A stretch of DNA of 56,764 nucleotides from Candidatus Gastranaerophilales bacterium (GCA_944322755.1 CALUPY010000017.1:1-56764), one strand, 5' to 3'; shown: positions 25,602 through 34,493, numbered from the stretch's first letter. A program made the numbers and translations. Notes: generated from the sequence alone by a model not told the origin.

Positions 25602-26519
25602 GTGATAGGAGAAATAAAAGATATTTTAATATCTCAACTGCAAACGATTAACTGGTCGTTCACTTTGACGAACGTTACTGAAGTTTTTGTTATCTTCCTG
25701 ATTCTTTTTGTTATTTACAAAAAATTCATTAAAGGTACGCAGTCAGAAAAACTTGTAAAAGGCATATTCATTCTGCTTTTAACATGGTTGTTCAGTGAAT
25801 TTTTAATAAAAATAAACCTTCAGATACTCGGTGTATTTTTAAGAACAATGATAAATATCATAATGTTCGGAGCCGTAATTATTTTTCAGCCGGAAATCAG
25901 AAAATTTCTCGGATATCTTGGCCAATCAAACTTTTTTAACAATAATTTTTTCAACAAAAAAGAAACCAAACACATTGAAAAAGTTAATGTAATAAAAGAG
26001 CTCATAGAATCTGTTAAATATCTTTCTAAAACCAAAACAGGTGCATTAATGGTGCTTGAGCGTTCTGATGAGGCAAATACGTATTCGGATGTCGGCACAT
26101 TGATAGACGGACTGCTTTCAACGGAACTCATTTTGACTTTATTTCACCCCAACACCCCGCTCCATGACGGCGCTGTTGTTATATCCGGAGAAAAAATCAA
26201 ATCTGCTGGCGTGCTCCTTCCACTGACAGAAGATCCGAAGCTAAGCTGGAAATACGGAACCCGCCACAGAGCCGCTATCGGAATGAGTGAGGTTTCTGAT
26301 TCTGCATGTCTTGTCGTTTCTGAGGAAACAGGAGACGTATCAATTGCACTGGACGGAACACTAAAAAAATATGAAGATATTACACTGTTAAAGCATGATT
26401 TGGAAATTCTGCTCGGGTATTCAGATGAAGAAGAAGAGCAGGAAAACAGAACTGTTTTTAATTTTATAAAAATCAAAACAAAAAAACAAAACACACAAAA
26501 CGACAAGCTGGCAAAATGA
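25602..26519 (+). CDS. cdaA: Diadenylate cyclase CdaA
   Basis: 305 residues, GTG start at 25602 after AAAAGGA. It makes cyclic di-AMP from two ATP. Three membrane helices (about 25-42, 52-68, 73-96) precede the DAC domain; HDGA (188-191) and RHR (221-223) are the catalytic signatures. A charged C-terminal tail (EEEEEQEN region) follows. The stop overlaps the next gene's ATG by 4 bases. CdbR/glmM partners common in Firmicutes are not adjacent. c-di-AMP usually governs potassium and osmolyte balance, which fits cyanobacteria as well. Confidence 0.95.
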   Translation: MIGEIKDILISQLQTINWSFTLTNVTEVFVIFLILFVIYKKFIKGTQSEKLVKGIFILLLTWLFSEFLIKINLQILGVFLRTMINIIMFGAVIIFQPEIRKFLGYLGQSNFFNNNFFNKKETKHIEKVNVIKELIESVKYLSKTKTGALMVLERSDEANTYSDVGTLIDGLLSTELILTLFHPNTPLHDGAVVISGEKIKSAGVLLPLTEDPKLSWKYGTRHRAAIGMSEVSDSACLVVSEETGDVSIALDGTLKKYEDITLLKHDLEILLGYSDEEEEQENRTVFNFIKIKTKKQNTQNDKLAK

Positions 26520-27127
26520 ATCCTATTGAATTTATCTCAAAAAATAAAATATACGCTGTTGTCAGAGGAGAAAACCCCGACCACGTAATAGAAATAGCAG
26601 AGGCAATAATACAAGGGGGAATTAAAGCAATAGAAGTTACTGTTGAAAAAGGTGCGCTTCTTCCCGCAGTAAAAGAGCTTTCAAGACATAAGGATATTGT
26701 TGTTACTGCAGGAGGAATTATCACAGCCAAAAGAGCACAGGAGGCAATAGACAACGGCGCACAGATTATAGTATCACCGGTTTTGCAAAACGGACTGATT
26801 AAATACTGTGTCGGGGCAGGTGTTCCTCATATTGCTACGGTAACAACACAAAATGAAGCATATATGGCGTGGAGAGCCAGAATCCCCTTAATAAAAATAT
26901 CACCGGCAAAATCTATGGGACAGGTGACATATCTTGAGGATTTGTTAAGACCGATGCCGTTTTTAAACCTTATGCCGGCAGGCGGAATTACCCAAGAAAC
27001 GTTTGTTGACTATTTAAAAGCCGGTGCAGCAGCTGTTGCTCTAGGCAGATGCCTCTACAAAGACATTCCTCTGGATGAAACAAAACGCCGTGCTTCACTC
27101 GCAGTAGAGAATCTTAAAAATATTTAA
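26516..27127 (+). CDS. eda: KDPG/KHG aldolase
   Basis: 203 residues, a class I aldolase splitting 2-keto-3-deoxy-6-phosphogluconate to pyruvate and glyceraldehyde-3-phosphate. Full TIM barrel: AIEVTVEKG with the conserved Glu, VTAGGI, the Schiff-base Lys in PLIKISPAK, and LMPAGGI for phosphate binding (usually PTGGI). Coupled to cdaA by an ATGA overlap. Its 3' end overlaps the convergent small gene by 4 bases. No edd dehydratase is present, so the substrate may be KHG or another keto acid. Confidence 0.9.
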   Translation: MNPIEFISKNKIYAVVRGENPDHVIEIAEAIIQGGIKAIEVTVEKGALLPAVKELSRHKDIVVTAGGIITAKRAQEAIDNGAQIIVSPVLQNGLIKYCVGAGVPHIATVTTQNEAYMAWRARIPLIKISPAKSMGQVTYLEDLLRPMPFLNLMPAGGITQETFVDYLKAGAAAVALGRCLYKDIPLDETKRRASLAVENLKNI

Positions 27128-27378
27128 TTTCTGCTTTGCTCTCCGGCCGGTGCAAATGCAATAATATATTCGTCGCAGATACACATTTTGTCGTGATGAA
27201 TCGGTTCGTTTTCTTTGTCATGGTAGACCAAATCTACATTTTCGAGCACAACAACATCTTCTGCATCAGCTTTTTCATCGAGACATCCGCAAGCACAAAA
27301 CTTTGGGGTACAGATGTTTATACGTTTTTTACAGTCACAACCAAGGCTCTTTTTAATTTTATCTCTTTTTCCGAACAT
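27124..27378 (-). CDS. Small cysteine-rich protein
   Basis: 84 residues from ATG 27378, chosen for GGAGGATATT before it and MFGKRDKIKK at the start. Eight cysteines form clusters CDC, C, CAC, C and CIC, with several His and Asp/Glu (HDKENEPIHHDK). This suggests metal or cluster binding in the cytosol; there is no signal peptide. Family not recognised. Confidence 0.65.
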   Translation of the reverse strand: MFGKRDKIKKSLGCDCKKRINICTPKFCACGCLDEKADAEDVVVLENVDLVYHDKENEPIHHDKMCICDEYIIAFAPAGEQSRN

Positions 27379-27470
27379 AATATCCTCCGTTTTTATTAAA
27401 GTAATGCAGGTTAATGAAAAAAACATTGCTCATTTGACTTATATCAAAATTTAATATACTGATTGCAAAA

Positions 27471-27500
27471 TTGTTACAAATATAATGTTCATCATATAAT
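27471..27500 (+). promoter_or_regulatory. Promoter of the DUF4914 operon
   Basis: TTGTTA (27471-27476), 18 nt, TATAAT (27495-27500), 56 nt before the ATG. Confidence 0.5.
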
Positions 27501-27556
27501 ATTCATTCATTTGTAATATAATAAATTATCAGACAGTATTTTAGGGATATCAATCA

Positions 27557-29458
27557 ATGGAAAATATAGCAACTAATATATGGGACGGCTGGAAGCTGGC
27601 AATAGATGTAAAAAACGTACTCAATTCTTCAAAAAATGTAATCGTTGCCGATTCAAGAGATGAACTTGTTGACCTTTCAGTCGGAGGAAAAGGTAATTTA
27701 ACATTTCACGTTGCATATGAAACTGAAGGACACGGAACCGTTGTCGAAGCTGATGTAATCCGCTGCAAAAACGGTATCGCTGTAAATTATAAAGATCCAT
27801 ATATGAGACGCCGCGACCCTGACTGTATGGTTGTTAATAATATTGCAATGACCGATAAAGAGCGTTTCGAAGACAGGTTTAACAAACCTTTTGAGAATGT
27901 CAGAAAAGAAACTCTTGATTGGCTTGCAAAAAATGAACTGATTCTGGTTCCTTTTATGGCAGGCGGTGCAAAGTACGGATATCCTGCTCTGATGATTGCC
28001 CCTAAAAATGCAGCATTTTTTGCAATGAGTGTATATGACCTGCAGGAGGCAATTTCTCCGGACAAACTGGACAGACATTTTGAACCACGAGCCATTATAT
28101 ATGTAGCTCCTCCGTTCAGACATACGCATTTTAACGGAAAACAGATTGTTGTACACAATCAGCAAAACACAGTCCATGAAGTATTTTCATACAATCTCTA
28201 TCCGGGACCAAGTGCCAAAAAAGGTGTTTATGGTGTATTGCTTGCACTAGGTTTGAAAGAAGCTTTTGTAACCGTACATGCCTCGACAGTAAACATAATT
28301 ACCCCCTATGATAATGACGTAAGCATACTCCATGAAGGAGCATCAGGAAGCGGAAAAAGCGAGATGCTGGAATACGCACACCGTGAAGAAGACGGAAGAC
28401 TTTTACTCGGACGTAATGTAGTAACAGGAGATGAAAAATATCTGCCTCCGCTTCAGGGTTGTAAATTACAGCCGGTAACAGACGATATGGCACTTTGCCA
28501 CACAGGGTTTCAGAAAGACAACGGAAGACTTGCTGTTATGGACGCGGAAAAATCCTGGTTTGTCAGAATTGACCATATCAAAAAATACGGAACAGATCCA
28601 CATCTTGAAGAAGTTACGCTTCATCCGAAAGAGCCTTTGATATTTTTCAATCTTGAAGCTCATCCCGGCGCAACATGCCTGATATGGGAACATACAGAAG
28701 ATGCGCCCGGAAAAAGATGCCCGAACCCTAGAATCATTATCCCGAGAAACCAGATGAAAAATATTATGGACGGGCCTGTTGAAATTGATTACAGAAGTTT
28801 CGGGTTGAGAACACCTCCTTGCACAAAAGAAAATCCATCATATGGAATTTTTGGTATGCTTCATATCCTTCCGCCTGCACTGGCATGGTTGTGGAGGCTG
28901 GTTGCTCCGAGAGGTTTTGCAAATCCCAGTATCACCAGTGCAAAAGACAATCCAAATGCCTTACAAAGTGAAGGTGTCGGTTCGTTCTGGCCTTTTGCAA
29001 CAGGAAAACGGGTTGACCTTGCGAATATTCTTCTCGAACAGTTTATGAAAACCACAAAAACCAGAAACATTCTTATTCCGAACCAGCATATCGGTTCCTG
29101 GGAAGTAGGATTTATGGCAGAATGGGTAACAAGGGAATATCTGGCAAGAAGAGGACAGGCTTCTTTCAAAAAGCTCAACTTACGTCCGGCCAGACATCCG
29201 CTTGCCGGCTACATACCAGGCAACATTCATGTTGAGGGAAGCGCTATTTCTCAGAAATTCTTAGATGTAAGCAATCAGCCGGAAGTAGGTATTGAAGGAT
29301 ACGACAAGGGTGCAAAAATGCTAGAAGAATTTTTCAAACAGGAATTGCAGCTTTATCTGAAATCCGACCTGCATCCGTTAGGAAAGGCAATAATACTCTG
29401 TTGTATGGACAATGGAACAGTGAGTGATTACGAAAAACTGATACCAGGTATTTACTAA
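27557..29458 (+). CDS. DUF4914 P-loop protein (PEPCK/HPr-kinase-like)
   Basis: 633 residues. Matches my recollection of DUF4914, a family of unknown function in anaerobes. Walker A GASGSGKSEM (261-270), followed by VTDDMALCH with a metal-binding Asp pair (309-310), places it with the PEP carboxykinase/HPr kinase P-loop fold, where GxSGxGKSE is typical; kinase or kinase-like activity is therefore inferred. No signal peptide or membrane helix. The stop is 1 nt from the next start, so the two proteins are made together. The natural substrate is unknown. Confidence 0.8.
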   Translation: MENIATNIWDGWKLAIDVKNVLNSSKNVIVADSRDELVDLSVGGKGNLTFHVAYETEGHGTVVEADVIRCKNGIAVNYKDPYMRRRDPDCMVVNNIAMTDKERFEDRFNKPFENVRKETLDWLAKNELILVPFMAGGAKYGYPALMIAPKNAAFFAMSVYDLQEAISPDKLDRHFEPRAIIYVAPPFRHTHFNGKQIVVHNQQNTVHEVFSYNLYPGPSAKKGVYGVLLALGLKEAFVTVHASTVNIITPYDNDVSILHEGASGSGKSEMLEYAHREEDGRLLLGRNVVTGDEKYLPPLQGCKLQPVTDDMALCHTGFQKDNGRLAVMDAEKSWFVRIDHIKKYGTDPHLEEVTLHPKEPLIFFNLEAHPGATCLIWEHTEDAPGKRCPNPRIIIPRNQMKNIMDGPVEIDYRSFGLRTPPCTKENPSYGIFGMLHILPPALAWLWRLVAPRGFANPSITSAKDNPNALQSEGVGSFWPFATGKRVDLANILLEQFMKTTKTRNILIPNQHIGSWEVGFMAEWVTREYLARRGQASFKKLNLRPARHPLAGYIPGNIHVEGSAISQKFLDVSNQPEVGIEGYDKGAKMLEEFFKQELQLYLKSDLHPLGKAIILCCMDNGTVSDYEKLIPGIY

Positions 29459-29459
29459 A

Positions 29460-31061
29460 ATGAAAATATATTCCATCCCTATTTTTACTAAATACATTAA
29501 CGAAAAATCAGAAATAAACCGGAATGAGAAAACGCAGCAGAAAACTGCCGCACATTCCGGTTATGCATACTTATCTTATCCTGCTAATTACTATGTAAAC
29601 TTCAAATCTGCGCCTGAAAAAAGTGCAGCGCATTACGGATATTTAGATTATTTGGATACTTTTTTTGAAGAAAACGAAAACAGACCACTCAAAGAGGTAA
29701 TCAATGACGTTGATATTTTTGAACCAATATCATATTCGCGTGTTTTAGATTATGAGGTATCCAAACTTATTGCAAACACAATTAAAAACATAAAACCGGA
29801 GATAATCGATAAAAAGTTTTTGAAAAATATCATTAATGCGGGGTTAGAAGCAATAAATTCTTCCGAAAACAGTGATGAAGTTATTCAAAGTATGAAAAAC
29901 AGGTATATTATTTACCATGAAAATAATATTAATATTAATTATGAATATCTTGAAAAAGAAAAATTATTAAGCAAAATAGCCTCTGTTTTGAATCCTGCAA
30001 AAATACCAGGTTGTGAACCGGGATGTAATTTTGATACACAAAAAAGAGCTTTTACTAAAGCTGCAAATCTTTATCTGAAAGAACACTATAAATTTTCGGT
30101 GCTTAATGAAAAAGTCTATAACAAAATCAAAGATAGAATAAATGAATTCGAACCACTAAAAGACTATGATAAAAAAATGCAAGCTGTTAAGGCAGAAGAG
30201 ATTAAAAATAACAATCCATCTGCTGATAGATATGCAGAAGAAATATATAATGACGTGATAGAAAAACATATTCCGCCGTTTGAAAATGAAAAATTTTATG
30301 ATTACCATTCAAAAAATATGGAAAAACTTGATTTACAGCTTGAAAAATTATATGAGGATAAATTTGCAAGGATTTATACAGACGCATTTAATAAATCAGG
30401 AATAGATGAAAAGCATAAAATTTTGCTTGTAGACCCCGGTGTTGCTTTTAATATAGAAAAACTGGCTGAATTTGTTAACAAAAATCAAATTGATACAAAA
30501 AAACTTAAACCAATTGAATTAAGACAAAAATTTTCTGATTATCTCGGAACTGAAACAATATATCGAGGGATTCAGGCTAACGATATTTCACCAGAAGAAC
30601 TTGCTGAAAAAATCAGGCACAGCGGAAATTATGCTCCTGCCTTCCGAAATAAAGATAAGGCTATCAGAAATATAAAATATTATCTTGATTTAAAGCAGGA
30701 TGTTGAAGACAGCCACTGGGACAGAATAATTGCCAAAATAAAACGCTATGACAAACAAAGCGAGTATTTGTCAGTATCTTCCGAATATGACATTGCCGCA
30801 TCTGTTCCAAAAGATTATGACGAAGAAAAATCTGTGGTTATTGAAGCACAGGTTCCGGTATTATCTCTGCTTAAACAGAAAAATGAATACGAAAATATGC
30901 AGACAAGCCGTATGTACGATACTCTTTATGTCGGAGACAACAGATATGATTATGAGCATGACCAGGAAAGAATAGAGGCGTTTATTCCCTTTTATATACC
31001 GCCAAAGGATATGAAAGTCACAATAGATACCAAGACTCCGATATTCAGATGGCTTGGCTAG
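29460..31061 (+). CDS. Unknown protein with ADP-ribosyltransferase-like C-terminus
   Basis: 533 residues, not recognised as a whole. The N-terminus MKIYSIPIFTK and VNFKSAP (46-52) resemble the N-terminus of the MalQ homologue in this window. AAHSGYAYLSY (31-40) and AAHYGYLDYLD (56-66) repeat each other. The middle (90-320) is charged and helical. The last third matches the R-S-E pattern of ADP-ribosyltransferases: IYRGIQ (367-372), YLSVSSEYDIAASV (436-449), a predicted strand VVIEAQVP, and QERIEAFIPFYIP (502-514) with Glu 503 and 506. The catalytic Glu context (RIE rather than ExE) is imperfect, so activity is uncertain. It is tightly coupled to the DUF4914 gene. The 3' end overlaps metF by 17 bases. 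Confidence 0.65.
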   Translation: MKIYSIPIFTKYINEKSEINRNEKTQQKTAAHSGYAYLSYPANYYVNFKSAPEKSAAHYGYLDYLDTFFEENENRPLKEVINDVDIFEPISYSRVLDYEVSKLIANTIKNIKPEIIDKKFLKNIINAGLEAINSSENSDEVIQSMKNRYIIYHENNININYEYLEKEKLLSKIASVLNPAKIPGCEPGCNFDTQKRAFTKAANLYLKEHYKFSVLNEKVYNKIKDRINEFEPLKDYDKKMQAVKAEEIKNNNPSADRYAEEIYNDVIEKHIPPFENEKFYDYHSKNMEKLDLQLEKLYEDKFARIYTDAFNKSGIDEKHKILLVDPGVAFNIEKLAEFVNKNQIDTKKLKPIELRQKFSDYLGTETIYRGIQANDISPEELAEKIRHSGNYAPAFRNKDKAIRNIKYYLDLKQDVEDSHWDRIIAKIKRYDKQSEYLSVSSEYDIAASVPKDYDEEKSVVIEAQVPVLSLLKQKNEYENMQTSRMYDTLYVGDNRYDYEHDQERIEAFIPFYIPPKDMKVTIDTKTPIFRWLG

Positions 31062-31917
31062 AACATACTGATTCAATTATTTCTGATACAGCAAAAGATT
31101 TATTTAACGTATAGAAATGCAGTCCCGGAAGTCCACTCTCAATCAGTTCTCTGCACTGATTCATCGCAAAATCAATACCGCATTTCTTTACATAATCGCT
31201 GTCATCTTTGTGTTTTTCTAAGGCTGATAGAAATTTTTCGGGAATACTAACCCTGCAAAGTGAAGTCATTTTAGCTAGTTGTTTATAACCGGTAACGGGG
31301 AGTATTCCGGGAACAATAGGCACACTGATACCTGCGTGTGTACATTTTTCAACGAATTGAAAATACTTTTCATTCTCGAAAAACAACTGAGTATAAATCA
31401 CATCAGCACCTTTGTCAGTTTTAAGTTTCAGGTATTCTATGTCTTTTTGAAGACTATCAGCCTCTGCGTGTCCTTCCGGATAACCGGCTGCTGCTACAGA
31501 CAGACTGCTTTCTTGTTTTATAAACTCAATCAAGTCAGATGCATGTAAAAAATCATGGCAGATTGTGCCATCTTTTGGCAAGTCACCTCTAAGCGCAAGA
31601 ATGTTCTCCACACCGGCTGTTTCCATTGCCTGTAAATAATTTTTTATAGTCTCTCTGCTGGTTGATACACAAGTAAAATGAGGCATAGGAGTAATTTTTA
31701 GTTCATTTTTTACACGGCAGACAATTTCTTCTGATTTTCCTCTGGTGCTTCCGCCAGCTCCGTATGTAACAGATACAAGAGAAGGATGGTAACGTCTTAG
31801 AACTTCCAATTCACTCATAAGCTTTTCCAGCTTTTCTCCGTTAGCGTCATCCTTTGGTGGAAAGACTTCAAAAGATATTACAATTTCTGTTTGTTCATAA
31901 ATTTTTTTTAGATTCAT
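31045..31917 (-). CDS. metF: 5,10-methylenetetrahydrofolate reductase
   Basis: 290 residues from ATG 31917; an upstream TTG extension is rejected because AAGGG precedes this ATG. A FAD enzyme giving methyl-THF for methionine. Matches include ISFEVFPPK with the catalytic Glu, SVTYGAGGSTR, NILALRGDLP, YPEGH and DVIYTQLFFEN. It lies 19 nt downstream of the Xer recombinase gene, same operon. Confidence 0.95.
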   Translation of the reverse strand: MNLKKIYEQTEIVISFEVFPPKDDANGEKLEKLMSELEVLRRYHPSLVSVTYGAGGSTRGKSEEIVCRVKNELKITPMPHFTCVSTSRETIKNYLQAMETAGVENILALRGDLPKDGTICHDFLHASDLIEFIKQESSLSVAAAGYPEGHAEADSLQKDIEYLKLKTDKGADVIYTQLFFENEKYFQFVEKCTHAGISVPIVPGILPVTGYKQLAKMTSLCRVSIPEKFLSALEKHKDDSDYVKKCGIDFAMNQCRELIESGLPGLHFYTLNKSFAVSEIIESVCSSQAI

Positions 31918-31936
31918 TAAAATGCCCTTACTTGTA

Positions 31937-32803
31937 TTAACTATTGATTGCAAAATAAATTTCTTTCAGCCGCTTTTTGCTTACATGTGTATACAGCTGA
32001 GTTGTGGAAACATCGCTGTGTCCGAGAAGCTCCTGTACGACCCTCAAATCAGCTCCGTTTTCCAGCATATGAGTTGCGAAACTATGCCTCAAAGTATGCG
32101 GTGATATATGTTTTGCCAGATGCTCTCCCTGTGCTCTGATAAAAACATAGACATCCTGCCTGCTTATTACGCTTCCGTTTTCTTTAACCAGAAGTTTTTT
32201 TTCATTAGATTTACACCTTTTTAAATATAATTCACGGTGTTTCAAATAAATTTTTAATGCGTGTTTAGCTTTATCGCCGATTGGGATAATACGTTCTTTT
32301 GAACCCTTCCCGAAACATCTCAGATATTTTGCATTCAAATCAATATCTGATACTTTCAGATTTACAAGCTCTGACACCCTTAAACCTGCGCCATACAAAA
32401 GCTCCATTATAACCTTTTCCAGAAAATTCAAATGGTTATGTAAAATATCCTCTATGTCAGAAACAGAAATAACTTTTGGCAGACGTTTGCTAAGTTTAGG
32501 CTGTTCTATACTGAGAGTAGGATCCTGGCTTATTTTTTCATTTGCAAAAAGCCATTTGAAAAAGCCGCGCAATGATGCTATCTTCCTGGTTATAGAAGCC
32601 GGTGTATATTTTTGGTCATACAAATTTTTTATATAATAATTTATATGATTGCGTTTTACACTGTTAGGTGTGTCTATCAAATAACTCTGTAAAAAATTAG
32701 CAAAATAATATAAATCACGTCTATACGCCTGTATCGTATTAGGCGACAATCCGCGTTCAATCTCAAGAGATTCTAAATACTCTGCTATATTTTGTAGTAG
32801 CAT
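31937..32803 (-). CDS. Tyrosine recombinase XerC/XerD
   Basis: 288 residues, typical Xer length. An N-terminal SAM-like core-binding domain (1-95) and a catalytic domain with R142, K166, H236, R239, H262 and the nucleophile Y271 are all present. Xer proteins resolve chromosome dimers at dif. No integrase-like extra domains or att sites nearby, so a housekeeping role is favoured. The -10 box ends 6 nt before the ATG and no Shine-Dalgarno is visible, indicating a leaderless mRNA. Whether it is XerC or XerD cannot be told. Confidence 0.93.
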   Translation of the reverse strand: MLLQNIAEYLESLEIERGLSPNTIQAYRRDLYYFANFLQSYLIDTPNSVKRNHINYYIKNLYDQKYTPASITRKIASLRGFFKWLFANEKISQDPTLSIEQPKLSKRLPKVISVSDIEDILHNHLNFLEKVIMELLYGAGLRVSELVNLKVSDIDLNAKYLRCFGKGSKERIIPIGDKAKHALKIYLKHRELYLKRCKSNEKKLLVKENGSVISRQDVYVFIRAQGEHLAKHISPHTLRHSFATHMLENGADLRVVQELLGHSDVSTTQLYTHVSKKRLKEIYFAINS

Positions 32804-32809
32804 AAAGCT

Positions 32810-32838
32810 ATTTTACATCTTTTGGCATAACAGGGCAA
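32810..32838 (-). promoter_or_regulatory. Promoter of xer-metF, leaderless arrangement
   Basis: Minus strand: TTGCCC (32838-32833), exactly 17 nt, TAAAAT (32815-32810), 6 nt, ATG at 32803. Confidence 0.6.
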
Positions 32839-32919
32839 TGTCATTTCAAACAAAAAGACGATATATAGAGTCAAAAAATAAAATATAATTATTAAAAATT
32901 TATTTGTGGAGGAAGGAAT

Positions 32920-33285
32920 TTGATTAACAGCATTTCTTTGCTGAAAGACTCTATGGAATATATCAGCAAAAACGACTCTGTTCAAAATACGGATTTTGAT
33001 AAAGAATTACAGAATACTTTAAACAGTATGAATATTCTTGATGATACATCAGAAAATATATTATCCCCTCCCGCTTCAAATATTCAGGAATTATTATTTG
33101 AAATGAATTTGAGAACTTCTTTTTCTCCTGATTCAAAAGTAAATCCGGTTCAAACGCCTCTTGATCTTGTCGGATTACAGGATTTTTGTATTTCCATGGC
33201 AGAAAAAAACAACAACTATAGTGCTGAGTATTTGGATGAACTTATAAAAAATTATCTGGATAAATTTTTATATAAGCGTTTTTAG
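32920..33285 (+). CDS. Hypothetical protein, TTG start
   Basis: 121 residues. A TTG start is chosen because GGAGGAAGGAA immediately precedes it; no ATG in frame has one. Mostly helical and acidic, with a Pro-rich linker (SPPASNIQE) and the tail SAEYLDELIKNYLDKFLYKRF. No signal peptide, no known motif. Confidence 0.6.
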   Translation: MINSISLLKDSMEYISKNDSVQNTDFDKELQNTLNSMNILDDTSENILSPPASNIQELLFEMNLRTSFSPDSKVNPVQTPLDLVGLQDFCISMAEKNNNYSAEYLDELIKNYLDKFLYKRF

Positions 33286-33332
33286 ACGGGATTTCTATCT
33301 TATTATTTAAGACAAACATTTTATTCAAACAG

Positions 33333-33361
33333 TTGAATGTTTTGATTAAATGCGTTATAAT
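33333..33361 (+). promoter_or_regulatory. Promoter of the DUF3800 gene
   Basis: TTGAAT (33333-33338), 17 nt, TATAAT (33356-33361). An inverted repeat AAACATT (33315-33321)/AATGTTT (33337-33343) overlaps the -35 box and may be an operator or the upstream gene's terminator. Confidence 0.65.
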
Positions 33362-33403
33362 AAATTTAGACTAATGTATTTTAAAATACTAGGTCTGTCA
33401 TAG

Positions 33404-33419
33404 GCGGGGAAATCCCCGC
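33404..33419 (+). promoter_or_regulatory. GC hairpin in the DUF3800 leader
   Basis: GCGGGG-AAAT-CCCCGC is a perfect 6-bp GC stem within the transcribed leader. Its right arm ATCCCC is also complementary to the AGGGGAT ribosome binding region (33431-33437). Confidence 0.5.
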
Positions 33420-33439
33420 TATTTCTATATAGGGGATAA

Positions 33440-34132
33440 ATGAGCGAATTAGGAATATTTATAGATGAATCTGGAATTTTTGAAACAAATCATTCTCAAA
33501 AAAATAATTTAAAAGATTTGTATATTGTTTCATTCCTGTTTCATAATAAATCTATGCCTATCGATGAAGATATAAAAAATTTTGAAAAATTTTTAGTTGA
33601 AAATGGATTTGATACACAATTTCCTATACATACAATGCCCTTAATCAGACAGCAAAAACCTTACTCTGATTTAGACGGTAATACGAGAAGAAAACTATTT
33701 AAACACTTATTTCAATTTATGCGAAAACTCAAGTTAAAGCATAAAACATTTGTATGTGATAAAAGTTACTGTACAAGCAAACAAGCGATAAAACAAAAAT
33801 TAGAACTTTACATAAAACAAATAATAACAGATAACTATATTTATTTTAATAAGTTTGATGAAATTGTTATATATTATGATACAGGACAAAATTATTTAAC
33901 AAAGATATTGCATAATGCTTTTTCTTCAAATTTACATAATTACAGGTTTAAAGAAGATGTTTTTCAAGGGAAATACAGACTTTTGCAATGTGCTGATATG
34001 GTTTGTTCTCTTGAGTTAATAAAACAAAGAAAACAAAATAACGAATATATAAAAGCAATAGATAAATTTTTCATATCAGGAAATAAATTTAATAAAAATT
34101 ATAGTAAGGCTTATAATGAGTTGGAATTATGA
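33440..34132 (+). CDS. DUF3800 domain protein
   Basis: 230 residues. FIDESGIFE at the start, then IYYDTGQNY and LLQCADMVC near the C-terminus match the DUF3800 pattern, whose RNase H-like acidic residues (IDES, D of YYDTG, D of CADMVC) suggest a nuclease-like fold; the activity in this family is not established. Very A/T-rich with high Lys/Asn, and frequently mobile in other genomes, so acquisition by transfer is possible. The ribosome binding site is AGGGG. Confidence 0.82.
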   Translation: MSELGIFIDESGIFETNHSQKNNLKDLYIVSFLFHNKSMPIDEDIKNFEKFLVENGFDTQFPIHTMPLIRQQKPYSDLDGNTRRKLFKHLFQFMRKLKLKHKTFVCDKSYCTSKQAIKQKLELYIKQIITDNYIYFNKFDEIVIYYDTGQNYLTKILHNAFSSNLHNYRFKEDVFQGKYRLLQCADMVCSLELIKQRKQNNEYIKAIDKFFISGNKFNKNYSKAYNELEL

Positions 34133-34184
34133 AAAATACAGTCTCGTACACTTTTTGTAAATTTTTCGTCTTGTTATTCATTAC

Positions 34185-34493
34185 CTACTGACAAAAACTC
34201 GCATCTCCGATATCAGTGCATTTTGCGCTGTAGTATTCAGGTTCAGACTCAAGCTTTCTAACCCTTGTATAATTCAGTGAATTATATCTGTAAGGAGTAA
34301 TACTCATATTCTGTCTGCGACTATTATAATACTGTGCAGCCGTCGATGCTGCAGAATTGCGCATATACCGGTTTCTTTCATATTCTACTGAGCTGTAATT
34401 ATATCTTCCTGTTTCATCAAACATTGAATATGCAAAAACCAATTCTCCATACAATAAACAGCATCCGAGAATAACAACCTGAAATATCTTCAT
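34185..34493 (-). CDS. Small secreted protein, Tyr/Arg/Asn-rich
   Basis: 102 residues with signal peptide (MKIFQVVILGCCLLYGELVFA). The mature part is rich in Tyr, Arg and Asn (SSVEYERNRYMRN, YYNSRRQNM) and ends with two cysteines that may form a disulfide (KCTDIGDASFC). GCAAGAGGTG precedes the ATG. Family unknown. Confidence 0.62.
   Translation of the reverse strand: MKIFQVVILGCCLLYGELVFAYSMFDETGRYNYSSVEYERNRYMRNSAASTAAQYYNSRRQNMSITPYRYNSLNYTRVRKLESEPEYYSAKCTDIGDASFCQ

Noticed and set aside
31937-34132. Integrative element around the Xer recombinase and DUF3800 gene
   Set aside because: The recombinase has housekeeping Xer length and is in operon with metF; no flanking direct repeats, tRNA or phage genes were found.
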